Shown here: positions 1-5,411 of the stretch, piece after piece
Position numbering within the stretch: the stretch's first letter is position 1
How the letters are laid out: each line of letters opens with the position of its first letter
Assembly (NCBI GenBank): GCA_007120675.1
Contig: SKNE01000051.1
Location: 1-10,684, forward strand
Length of the DNA: 10,684 bases
From: Bacteroidales bacterium
Lineage (GTDB): Bacteria > Bacteroidota > Bacteroidia > Bacteroidales > UBA7960
Reading direction: 5' to 3'
Translations under genes and position numbers: made by a program
Notes under the pieces: model-generated
What the model saw: the letters and a program-made list of their open reading frames with translations, nothing else
Told to the model about the DNA's origin: nothing
Databases searched by the model: none

Positions 1-513
1 CAGCTGGGCAGGCAACTGGAAGACGGCATCAGGTGGATAGTGAACAGCTACCGGGCAGGCGGGAAAGTCTTATTCTGCGGGAACGGGGGCAGCGCTGCCG
101 ATGCCCAGCACCTGGCCGCTGAGCTGAGTGGGAGGTTTTACCTGGATCGTCCACCCCTGAATGCTGAAGCCCTGCATGTTAACTCCTCCTTCATCACGGC
201 CACGGCCAATGACCACTCATACGAGATGGTTTTCGCCCGCATGCTGCAGGCCCTGGGAAAACAGGGGGATGTGCTGCTGGCTTTTTCCACCTCAGGCAAA
301 TCACCCAATGTCATCCGGGCTTTGGACACCGCAAGGAAGCTGGGCCTGAAAACCATGGGTTTTACCGGGGAAGATGGCGGGGATATGTACCCACTTTGCG
401 ACATACTGTTTACGGTTCCCTCGGCAGATACCGCCAGGATACAGGAGGTGCATATGCTGCTTGGACACATCATTTGTGAAAATGTGGAATCGATCCTTTT
501 CTCCTCCCCATGA
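1..513 (+). CDS. gmhA: Phosphoheptose isomerase (D-sedoheptulose 7-phosphate isomerase), 5'-truncated by the window edge
   Basis: Converts sedoheptulose 7-phosphate to D-glycero-D-manno-heptose 7-phosphate, the first step towards nucleotide-activated heptose for surface glycans; cytoplasmic. The reading frame is open from base 1, so the true start lies upstream; 170 residues remain and roughly 20-25 are missing compared with the usual length. Visible SIS-domain features are the phosphate-binding loop CGNGGSAADAQH, the second sugar-phosphate loop STSGKSPN, and the residues expected to bind the catalytic metal in GmhA: H37 and E41 (AQHLAAELSG), then Q148 and H156 (RIQEVHMLLGH). The GTG at base 40 is an internal valine codon and not a start. 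Its stop overlaps the next gene's ATG by four bases (ATGA), so the two are probably translationally coupled. The GmhA assignment is firm. Whether it feeds an ADP- or GDP-heptose route cannot be told without the upstream genes. Confidence 0.93.
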   Translation, partial: QLGRQLEDGIRWIVNSYRAGGKVLFCGNGGSAADAQHLAAELSGRFYLDRPPLNAEALHVNSSFITATANDHSYEMVFARMLQALGKQGDVLLAFSTSGKSPNVIRALDTARKLGLKTMGFTGEDGGDMYPLCDILFTVPSADTARIQEVHMLLGHIICENVESILFSSP

Positions 514-1076
514 ACCCTTCCAATGCCGGCAAGATGAAAGCCAAATACCTGTTTCTCGACAGGGATGGGGTGCTGAACGTGCGTCCCGGAACAGGCTACG
601 TGCGCAATCCCGCTGAATTCAACTGGATCAGCGGTAGCCTGGAAAGCCTGTCTAAGCTCAGTCAGCACTTTGTCCGCATCCTGGTGGTGACCAACCAGCA
701 AGGCGTGGGTAAGGGGCTGATGGACCAATCCCAGCTGGATGCCGTACATAAGCGGATGCTGGGCGATGTCCTGCAGGCAGGGGGACGCATAGACCGGATT
801 TATGCAGCCACGGGACTTCGCCACAGGGACAGCGTGAACCGCAAACCCGCCGGGGGCATGGCCCTGGAAGCCAAATCGGACTATCCGGAAATCGAGTTCG
901 ATGACAGCTGGATGGTAGGGGATACCTTCAGGGACATGCTTTTTGGATACCGGCTGGGCATGCATACAGCCCTCATCGCACCCCCCGCAGATGTCCCGTT
1001 TGACTACCTGGTGGCCAGCTATCGCTTTGCCACCTTATGGGATTTTACTAATTTTATCTTGAACAGAGCCCATTAA
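510..1076 (+). CDS. HAD-family phosphatase, GmhB/HisB-N type (probable heptose bisphosphatase)
   Basis: A HAD subclass IIIA phosphatase of 188 residues. Motif I is DRDGVLN (D17 nucleophile, D19 acid/base), motif II lies in VVTNQQGVGKG, the motif-II/III lysine is in NRKPAGGM, and motif III is MVGDTFRDM. This is the pattern of GmhB (heptose 1,7-bisphosphate 7-phosphatase) and of the HisB N-domain. Position directly after gmhA with an ATGA overlap favours the GmhB role: removing the C7 phosphate in nucleotide-heptose synthesis. Odd point: classical GmhB and HisB-N have a four-ligand zinc loop (Cys/His) just before the RKP motif. Here that stretch is short (ATGLRHRDSVNRKP) and the whole protein contains no cysteine. 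An alternative start at 534 (MKAKYLFLDRDG) would match the family N-terminus more closely; 510 is kept because of the overlap with gmhA. Substrate is inferred from context. Confidence 0.82.
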   Translation: MNPSNAGKMKAKYLFLDRDGVLNVRPGTGYVRNPAEFNWISGSLESLSKLSQHFVRILVVTNQQGVGKGLMDQSQLDAVHKRMLGDVLQAGGRIDRIYAATGLRHRDSVNRKPAGGMALEAKSDYPEIEFDDSWMVGDTFRDMLFGYRLGMHTALIAPPADVPFDYLVASYRFATLWDFTNFILNRAH

Positions 1077-1078
1077 AG

Positions 1079-2179
1079 ATGTCAAAAGGACGTGTTTTAA
1101 TCGCCATGAGCGGTGGCCTGGATAGCAGTGTGGCCGCCATGATGCTCAGCCAGCAGGGATACGAGCTGGTGGGCATCACCATGAAGACCTGGGAGTATAG
1201 CTCAACCGATATCAGCGGCAAAGAAACAGGATGCTGCAGCCTCGACTCAATCAACGATGCACGGCACCTGGCCGTGAGTATGGGATTTCCACACTATGTG
1301 CTGGACATCCGGGAGGAGTTTAAGCATTTTATCGTCGACGACTTCATTGACCAATACCTCAAAGGCCGCACACCCAATCCATGTGTACTGTGTAACACCC
1401 ATATCAAGTGGGCCGCCCTGCTCAAGAGGGCAGAACAGCTGAACTGCCAGTACATGGCCACAGGCCACTATGCCAGGATTCGCCGGGAAAATGACCGGAT
1501 GATCCTCTATAAAGGGGCTGATCCCGACAAGGACCAAAGCTACGTGCTTTGGGGACTATCACAGGACTTCCTTCGCAAGACCATCCTGCCACTGGGTGCC
1601 TTCACCAAAACGGAGATCAGGGAAATGGCCAGGAAGGCCGGATTTAAGGAGATCGCCGACAAGAGGGAAAGCTACGAGATCTGCTTCATACCTGACAACG
1701 ATTACCGTGGCTTCCTGAAGTCAGAGGTGCCCGGACTGGAAAGCAGAACCCGTGACGGGGTATTCACAGACAAAGACGGAAACATCCTTGGCAAACACCA
1801 GGGCTACCCTTTTTATACGATAGGACAACGAAAGGGGCTTAACGTGTCGGCCGGCGAACCCCTCTATGTGACCAGGATCATGGCCGATACCAACACGGTG
1901 GTTCTTGGCAAAAAATCGGACACGCTTTCAGAAACCTTTTCCGTATCCGGATTTAATGCCATCAAGTACGCTCACCCACCAGGAGATAAAGTGGTCACCG
2001 TAAAAATCCGCTACAAAGACCCCGGACATCCCGCAAATATCCGTTATGACCAGGAAAATAACAGGCTACTGGTCCATCTGCACGAGCCTGTATCTGCCAT
2101 TACACCCGGTCAATCTGCAGTATTTTATGATGGAGAAGATCTTATTGGAGGCGGATTCATAGAATTACCTTCTTCCTAA
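1079..2179 (+). CDS. mnmA: tRNA-specific 2-thiouridylase MnmA
   Basis: Thiolates U34 at the wobble position of tRNAs for Lys, Glu and Gln, using ATP and sulfur delivered as persulfide. The protein has 366 residues, the usual length. It begins MSKGRVLIAMSGGLDSS, with the ATP-pyrophosphatase P-loop SGGLDSS at residues 11-17. The two catalytic cysteines are present: C102 in NPCVLCN and C202 in SYEICFIPD, matching C102 and C199 of the E. coli enzyme. The tRNA-recognition stretch ATGHYARI, the GDKDQSYVL-like segment (DPDKDQSYVLWG) and the C-terminal beta-barrel region (YTIGQRKGLNV onward) are intact. A CC pair at residues 52-53 (ETGCCSLD) is also seen in family members from related bacteria, as far as I recall. 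The start lies two bases after the upstream stop, so it is co-transcribed with the heptose genes. No convincing hairpin-plus-T terminator follows. Confidence 0.96.
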   Translation: MSKGRVLIAMSGGLDSSVAAMMLSQQGYELVGITMKTWEYSSTDISGKETGCCSLDSINDARHLAVSMGFPHYVLDIREEFKHFIVDDFIDQYLKGRTPNPCVLCNTHIKWAALLKRAEQLNCQYMATGHYARIRRENDRMILYKGADPDKDQSYVLWGLSQDFLRKTILPLGAFTKTEIREMARKAGFKEIADKRESYEICFIPDNDYRGFLKSEVPGLESRTRDGVFTDKDGNILGKHQGYPFYTIGQRKGLNVSAGEPLYVTRIMADTNTVVLGKKSDTLSETFSVSGFNAIKYAHPPGDKVVTVKIRYKDPGHPANIRYDQENNRLLVHLHEPVSAITPGQSAVFYDGEDLIGGGFIELPSS

Positions 2180-2327
2180 GCCCGCAGGATCGTCGCAAAC
2201 ATGGAGTAGGGTACACCCAGTCGGAAATATTCGATACACAGGGTGGATCAGTCCTGTCCGTGAATTCACCAGTGTGAATCACAAACGCTACAGGTTTCTT
2301 CTGACACCTATCCGGATTACCAATCAA

Positions 2328-2341
2328 TTTATAAATGTAAA
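2328..2341. promoter_or_regulatory. Operator-like palindrome, site 1 of 6
   Basis: TTTATAAATGTAAA, 11 of 12 specified bases of TTTACAnnTGTAAA. Centre 2334.5, 18 bases from site 2. It is the only site lacking the exact ACAnnTGT core (ATA in the left arm). Confidence 0.4.
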
Positions 2342-2345
2342 CAGA

Positions 2346-2360
2346 TTTACAATTGTGTAA
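2346..2360. promoter_or_regulatory. Operator-like palindrome, site 2 of 6
   Basis: TTTACAATTGTGTAA with the perfect inner palindrome ACAATTGT. With two flanking bases (2344-2360) it is the exact reverse complement of 2715-2731, site 6. Its right half also belongs to a separate perfect 14-base palindrome, TGTGTAATTACACA at 2354-2367, so two symmetric elements overlap here. Confidence 0.5.
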
Positions 2361-2403
2361 TTACACATTATAATTAATTGATTTATTATTGGTTATAAAT
2401 TAA

Positions 2404-2417
2404 TTTACATTTGTTAA
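2404..2417. promoter_or_regulatory. Operator-like palindrome, site 3 of 6
   Basis: TTTACATTTGTTAA, 11 of 12 specified bases, with an intact ACAnnTGT core. Centre 2410.5, 58 bases from site 2. Last member of the distal group. Confidence 0.4.
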
Positions 2418-2649
2418 TTTCTTAGTTGTTCACACAATGAAACAACCTTTTCCCAGTGCTTAATAATTCTTTATAATATCAGTATAAAACACTGTAAACC
2501 TGTACTATATAAGATCCACTTAGGGTATAGGTTAAATCATTTTAGGAAATTTGCTGCAATAGGTTGACGAATATTTAATTATATGTAAATATCATATTAG
2601 TAATTAGTTACTGACACTATCTTATCTAACAATTTAAAAAATTATTAAA

Positions 2650-2663
2650 TTCACATATGTAAA
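2650..2663. promoter_or_regulatory. Operator-like palindrome, site 4 of 6
   Basis: TTCACATATGTAAA, 11 of 12 specified bases, with the perfect inner palindrome ACATATGT. First member of the group next to the XRE gene; centre 2656.5. Confidence 0.42.
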
Positions 2664-2673
2664 GTGCTAACTA

Positions 2674-2687
2674 GTTACAAATGTAAC
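2674..2687. promoter_or_regulatory. Operator-like palindrome, site 5 of 6
   Basis: GTTACAAATGTAAC: the two six-base arms GTTACA and TGTAAC are perfectly complementary around an AA centre. Centre 2680.5, 24 bases from site 4 and 42 (about four helical turns) from site 6. It lies where the -35 region of the downstream gene would be expected. Confidence 0.5.
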
Positions 2688-2709
2688 GCAATTATTCTTT
2701 GATTTTTTC

Positions 2710-2717
2710 TATATTTA
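2710..2717 (+). promoter_or_regulatory. Possible -7 promoter element of the XRE gene
   Basis: TATATTTA matches the Bacteroidota -7 consensus TAnnTTTG at all specified positions except the last. No TTTG -33 element is found at the usual 19-21 base distance, so this is weak. If correct, transcription would start inside site 6. Confidence 0.25.
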
Positions 2718-2731
2718 CACAATTGTAAATC
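2715..2731. promoter_or_regulatory. Operator-like palindrome, site 6 of 6, next to the XRE start codon
   Basis: TTACACAATTGTAAATC, the exact reverse complement over 17 bases of 2344-2360. It ends eight bases before the ATG at 2740, so a protein bound here would cover the transcription start or the ribosome entry site of the XRE gene. Autorepression is the simplest reading, inferred from position. Confidence 0.5.
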
Positions 2732-2739
2732 CTTTGTTT

Positions 2740-3294
2740 ATGATTGACCGGATCAAGCAGATCATCCAGGAAACCAACAGTGCGCCCTCCGCCTTTGCCG
2801 ATCAGATTGGTGTCCCCCGCTCCACCATTTCTCACATATTATCCGGCCGGAACAAACCCAGCCTGGAGCTTTGTCAAAAAATCCTTGATGCCTTTCCAGG
2901 ACTTCGCACCGAATGGCTGGTACGTGGACGAGGTATGATGTGGGACCGTCAGCATAATTTATTCTCCTCTGCACAGGCGGAGATCGAAGAGAGGGGAAGC
3001 AAAAAAGTGCCCGAACAAACTGGACAATCAGAAGTACAAAGGCAGGCGGACCATTCCAAGGGGGAAAGCATGACCATGTCTGACAAGGAAAAGGGGGTAA
3101 AGCAAAGGATAACAGGGGTTCAGGATAAGGAAACAGTAGAGGGAGACCCGGGCAGTCCCAGCGAGGAGCGGACCAAAGGGCCGGTTCCTCCCGTGGCTGT
3201 GACGCCTAATCAATCATCATCTAAGCGGATCATCAAGGTACTTACCTTGCTGGAAGACGGAAGCTTCATTGAGTACCGGGCGGATGAATCCTGA
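2740..3294 (+). CDS. XRE-family helix-turn-helix DNA-binding protein with a long hydrophilic tail
   Basis: A 184-residue protein. Residues 1-68 form a compact XRE/Cro-type domain: MIDRIKQIIQETN, then helix 2 SAFADQIGV (17-25), a turn, recognition helix RSTISHILSGR (27-37), and NKPSLELCQKIL before TEWLVRGRGMMW. This arrangement is common in small Bacteroidota regulators. Residues about 75-160 are a charged, Gly/Pro/Gln/Glu-rich linker without visible fold. The last 24 residues return to order (RIIKVLTLLEDGSFIEYRADES), resembling a beta-hairpin tail that I recall at the end of related Bacteroidota XRE proteins. The ATG at 2740 was preferred over an in-frame TTG at 2734 because the family starts at MIDRIK. 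No Shine-Dalgarno sequence is seen. Palindrome site 6 ends eight bases upstream and five more lie within 412 bases, so autoregulation is likely. No toxin, peptidase or phage gene adjoins it. Target genes are unknown. Confidence 0.85.
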   Translation: MIDRIKQIIQETNSAPSAFADQIGVPRSTISHILSGRNKPSLELCQKILDAFPGLRTEWLVRGRGMMWDRQHNLFSSAQAEIEERGSKKVPEQTGQSEVQRQADHSKGESMTMSDKEKGVKQRITGVQDKETVEGDPGSPSEERTKGPVPPVAVTPNQSSSKRIIKVLTLLEDGSFIEYRADES

Positions 3295-3323
3295 CCATTC
3301 GCAGGGGCCAGTCCACCGGCAAA

Positions 3324-3749
3324 TCAAAACCTTTCCAGCAAACTGAAGAAAAAATGGCTCTCCAGTAAGGCATTCTCATCCGAATCAGAGCCGTGGAAGC
3401 CATTAAGCACCGTACTTTCCCCGTAAAGCCTGCGCAGGGTGCCAGGGGCAGCCTCCTGCGGGTTGGTTTTACCGATCAGCTGTCTGAAGCTTCTGACGGC
3501 ATCCGGCTTTTCCAGCAAAAGAATCAGTGATGGTCCGCTGTTCATCACATGGACCAGGGGGTCGAAAAATGGCTGGTCCTTGTGGACGGCATAAAAGGCT
3601 GCCGCCTGGGCCTTGCTCAGACGAATGAACTTCATGGCAGATATCCTGAAGCCCTCCTCCGTGATCCGGCTAAGCACAGGGCCGCAATATCCCTTTTCAA
3701 CGGCATAGGGTTTGATGATCCCCAGGGTGATGTTTCCTTTCATTTTCAT
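3324..3749 (-). CDS. ndk: Nucleoside diphosphate kinase
   Basis: Transfers the gamma phosphate of ATP to nucleoside diphosphates through a phospho-histidine. The protein has 141 residues, the normal length. Seen: N-terminal ITLGIIKPYAVEKG (family form TxxxIKPDAV, with Y where D is usual), the SGPSLILLLEKPDAV segment, IGKTNPQEAAPGTLRRLYG, and the active-site NGFHGSDSDE with the phosphorylated histidine at H119. The frame extends upstream only through TTG codons. The ATG at 3749 (MKMKGNITLG) was chosen, and the ATG at 3743 two codons later is equally possible. It is transcribed away from nrnA with about 90 bases between them, and convergently with the XRE gene, whose stop lies 29 bases from the ndk stop. 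A CTTG-20-TAATATTG arrangement (3784 to 3753, minus strand) loosely resembles a promoter but would place the start of transcription almost on the ATG. Confidence 0.95.
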   Translation of the reverse strand: MKMKGNITLGIIKPYAVEKGYCGPVLSRITEEGFRISAMKFIRLSKAQAAAFYAVHKDQPFFDPLVHVMNSGPSLILLLEKPDAVRSFRQLIGKTNPQEAAPGTLRRLYGESTVLNGFHGSDSDENALLESHFFFSLLERF

Positions 3750-3750
3750 A

Positions 3751-3775
3751 TCCAATATTAACAATATTTATTGGA
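3751..3775. repeat. Inverted repeat in the ndk/nrnA divergent intergenic region
   Basis: Arms TCCAATA (3751-3757) and TATTGGA (3769-3775) flank an 11-base spacer. Nested inside is AATATT-AAC-AATATT (3754-3768). It begins one base upstream of the chosen ndk ATG and lies between the two divergent genes. It could be an operator for ndk or just an AT-rich chance palindrome. Confidence 0.35.
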
Positions 3776-3804
3776 AAGAACAAGATAAAGCGGCCCATTT
3801 TGTT

Positions 3805-3812
3805 TACCTTTG
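3805..3812 (+). promoter_or_regulatory. Bacteroidota-type -7 promoter element of the nrnA operon
   Basis: TACCTTTG is a perfect match to TAnnTTTG. It lies 27 bases before the TTG proposed as the nrnA start and at the head of the five-gene plus-strand run. A -33 TTTG at the proper spacing is not visible (the bases there are CAAG), so the call rests on the -7 box and position. Confidence 0.5.
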
Positions 3813-3839
3813 CGCATCAAACCGCCAAAAAACTGTCTA

Positions 3840-4853
3840 TTGGAGAACTTAGGGACAGACACCCTGAAAAAGCACCTGGCCAAGCGGACAAAAACCATTG
3901 CCATCGTGGTCCATACCAATCCCGATGGTGATGCCATCGGATCGGCCCTTGGACTCTACCACTATTTGCTGTTGCTGGGATTTAAACAGGTTGCCGTCAT
4001 TGCGCCCAATGCCTACGCCAGCTTCCTCCAATGGATGCCCGGGAATGACCAGGTCCTGATTGCTGAAAACGACATGGACCTTGCACAAGAGCAAATCATG
4101 GGAGCTGACATCCTTTTTTGCCTCGATTTCAATGGATTTGCACGCGCGGAAAACCTGGCGCCTGCACTGGAGACCAGCAAGGCCCTGAAAATCATCATCG
4201 ATCATCACCCGCAGCCCGAAGCGGGATTTGATGTGGTTTTCCACGATACAAAAGCCAGCAGTACGGCCGAACTTGTTTACCTGTTTATTGAATTAATGGG
4301 TGATAAAACCTTTATAAACAGGAATATAGCAGAGTGTCTGTATGCGGGGATTGTCACGGATACCGGTTCCTTCAGCTATGGTGCCAATCACCCAAGGACC
4401 TATGAAATCGTCGCCCGGCTCATGGCCCTTGGAGTGGATGGGTCCCATATTCACCGCCTTATCTACAGCACCTATAGTCCGGACCGCATGCGCCTCCTGG
4501 GCTTTTGTCTCAGTGAGCGGCTGGTGGTGAAGGAGGCACTGCATACGGCTTTTATCAGCCTCTCCATTGAGGACATGAAGCGATTCAATTACCAGGAGGG
4601 AGATACCGAGGGCGTTGTCAATTATGCGCTGGCCATAAAAAACATCCGGCTTGCTGCTTTATTCATGGAAAGGGATGACCATGTGAAGGTCTCCCTCAGA
4701 TCGACCGGATCACTGGATGTGAACAGGCTGGCCAGGCAATATTTTCAGGGTGGCGGACATATGAATGCCGCAGGTGGAAAAACCCATCAAAGCCTTCAAC
4801 AAAGCATTGAGGACTTCGTGGCCATGCTGCAGGAGAACAAGGAGAACCTATGA
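3840..4853 (+). CDS. DHH-family phosphoesterase (NrnA-like nanoRNase / pAp phosphatase)
   Basis: A 337-residue DHH-DHHA1 protein, the usual size for bifunctional oligoribonuclease/pAp phosphatase NrnA. It clears two-to-five-base RNA fragments and, in some members, 3'-phosphoadenosine 5'-phosphate; cytoplasmic, manganese-dependent. Metal-binding motifs: HTNPDGDAIGS (H25, D29, D31), FCLDFNGF, IIDHHPQPE (D121-H122-H123), and GIVTDTGSFSYG. The C-terminal DHHA1 domain ends with the substrate-binding GGGHMNAAGG (G304-H307). The frame has no ATG before the conserved core. TTG at 3840 (LENLGTDTLKKHL) is proposed because it gives the family length and lies downstream of the -7 element; TTG at 3810 overlaps that element and would precede transcription. 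The next gene's ATG overlaps its stop (ATGA). Which of the two activities dominates cannot be read from sequence. Confidence 0.88.
   Translation: MENLGTDTLKKHLAKRTKTIAIVVHTNPDGDAIGSALGLYHYLLLLGFKQVAVIAPNAYASFLQWMPGNDQVLIAENDMDLAQEQIMGADILFCLDFNGFARAENLAPALETSKALKIIIDHHPQPEAGFDVVFHDTKASSTAELVYLFIELMGDKTFINRNIAECLYAGIVTDTGSFSYGANHPRTYEIVARLMALGVDGSHIHRLIYSTYSPDRMRLLGFCLSERLVVKEALHTAFISLSIEDMKRFNYQEGDTEGVVNYALAIKNIRLAALFMERDDHVKVSLRSTGSLDVNRLARQYFQGGGHMNAAGGKTHQSLQQSIEDFVAMLQENKENL
4839..4844 (+). promoter_or_regulatory. Shine-Dalgarno-like ribosome binding site
   Basis: AAGGAG five bases before the ATG at 4850, inside the last codons of the nrnA-like gene. Worth noting because most genes in this window show no such sequence; it supports the overlapping ATGA start. 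Confidence 0.5.
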
Positions 4854-5389
4854 AGTGGAATGAACCCATATCTTTTTGCCTTTTGGCCGTGCTCATGGGG
4901 GCTTTCGCATTCACTGGCTGCAGGGAGGAAGTGAAGGAGTTGCGATGGTATAATCCACTGGAGATGGACGAGGCTTTTGCATTGAGCAATAAGCACTTGA
5001 ATCTTTTGGAAGAGGAGCAGATCCGCGATTTTATCCATCGATTTGGCTGGAACATGCAGGAGACAGGCTCAGGTCTCCGCTACAAGATACTGGAAGAGGG
5101 AGAAGGCCCTGAGGCCTCCTACGGCCAGGGGGTGTTGCTCGACTACGAGATCTACCTTTTGACCGGTGATCCCGTCTACTCTTCGGCAGAAAAAGGGCCC
5201 ATGGAATTTATCGTGGGCAGGGGCGGTGTGGAAAGTGGCCTGGAGGAGGGCATTTTAAGGCTGAATAAAGGATCCAGGGCTTATTTTATCATGCCCCACC
5301 ACCTGGCCCACGGATTACCGGGCGATGGCAACAGGATCCCACGCAGGGCCACCATCGTCTATCATGTACATTTATTGGAAATTTATTGA
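4850..5389 (+). CDS. GldI-like FKBP-fold lipoprotein (one domain, degenerate active site)
   Basis: A 179-residue lipoprotein. The signal peptide has a hydrophobic core (FCLLAVLMGAFAF) and lipobox FTGC with the lipidated cysteine at C24. The next residues, REE, vaguely resemble the short charged surface-export signals of Bacteroidota lipoproteins. After a helical segment (MDEAFALSNKHLNLLEEEQI) comes one FKBP-type domain from about residue 66 (GSGLRYKILEEGEGP) to the end (YHVHLLEIY). Length and layout match GldI, the peptidyl-prolyl isomerase-like lipoprotein of the gliding/type IX secretion apparatus. As I recall, a DHH phosphoesterase commonly precedes gldI in this phylum. The active site is poor: the FDSS position reads VYSS, the W of GWDEG is L (ESGLEEGI), AYG reads AHG, and the late F is Y. 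It may therefore act as a chaperone more than an isomerase. It overlaps the upstream stop by four bases. The GldI link is an inference from layout. Confidence 0.8.
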   Translation: MKWNEPISFCLLAVLMGAFAFTGCREEVKELRWYNPLEMDEAFALSNKHLNLLEEEQIRDFIHRFGWNMQETGSGLRYKILEEGEGPEASYGQGVLLDYEIYLLTGDPVYSSAEKGPMEFIVGRGGVESGLEEGILRLNKGSRAYFIMPHHLAHGLPGDGNRIPRRATIVYHVHLLEIY

Positions 5390-5411
5390 TTCATCACAAA
5401 ACAATGACCTC

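Larger units (their letters stand above)
2180..2739. other. 560-base non-coding region with an AT-rich island carrying repeated palindromes
   Basis: No reading frame of credible size exists on either strand. Bases 2180 to about 2320 have ordinary composition and contain two 10-base palindromes of unknown meaning (GGGTACACCC just after the gene and GTGAATTCAC at 2260-2269). From about 2320 to 2735 the composition drops abruptly to very AT-rich, unlike any other stretch of the window. This part holds six near-palindromes of the form TTTACAnnTGTAAA, listed separately, in two groups (2328-2417 and 2650-2729) separated by about 230 bases. It also holds two simple AT inverted repeats: ATATTTA/TAAATAT at 2571-2592 and AATTTAA/TTAAATT at 2631-2651. 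The layout suggests the control region of the downstream XRE gene. No DnaA boxes, tRNA or terminator were found. Confidence 0.7.

Noticed and set aside
138..965. 275-codon open frame on the minus strand
   Set aside because: Lies opposite gmhA and the HAD gene, has no recognisable domain, and is explained by their codon composition.
2426..2445. parS-like inverted repeat TTGTTCACACAATGAAACAA
   Set aside because: The right arm matches TGAAACA of the chromosomal parS consensus, but the left arm lacks a base and the centre is wrong; too degenerate for ParB binding to be claimed.
2631..2651. AATTTAA/TTAAATT hairpin as a transcription terminator
   Set aside because: No GC stem and too far from mnmA; best explained by AT-rich composition.
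2180..2739. AT-rich gap as replication origin
   Set aside because: No TTATCCACA-type DnaA box with fewer than two mismatches was found and the repeated element is a different palindrome; the gap is at least 8 kb from where dnaA could be.
5325..5411. Upstream extension of the two-domain FKBP frame into the GldI-like gene
   Set aside because: The extension would bury the signal peptide; the lipoprotein signal begins at 5412.
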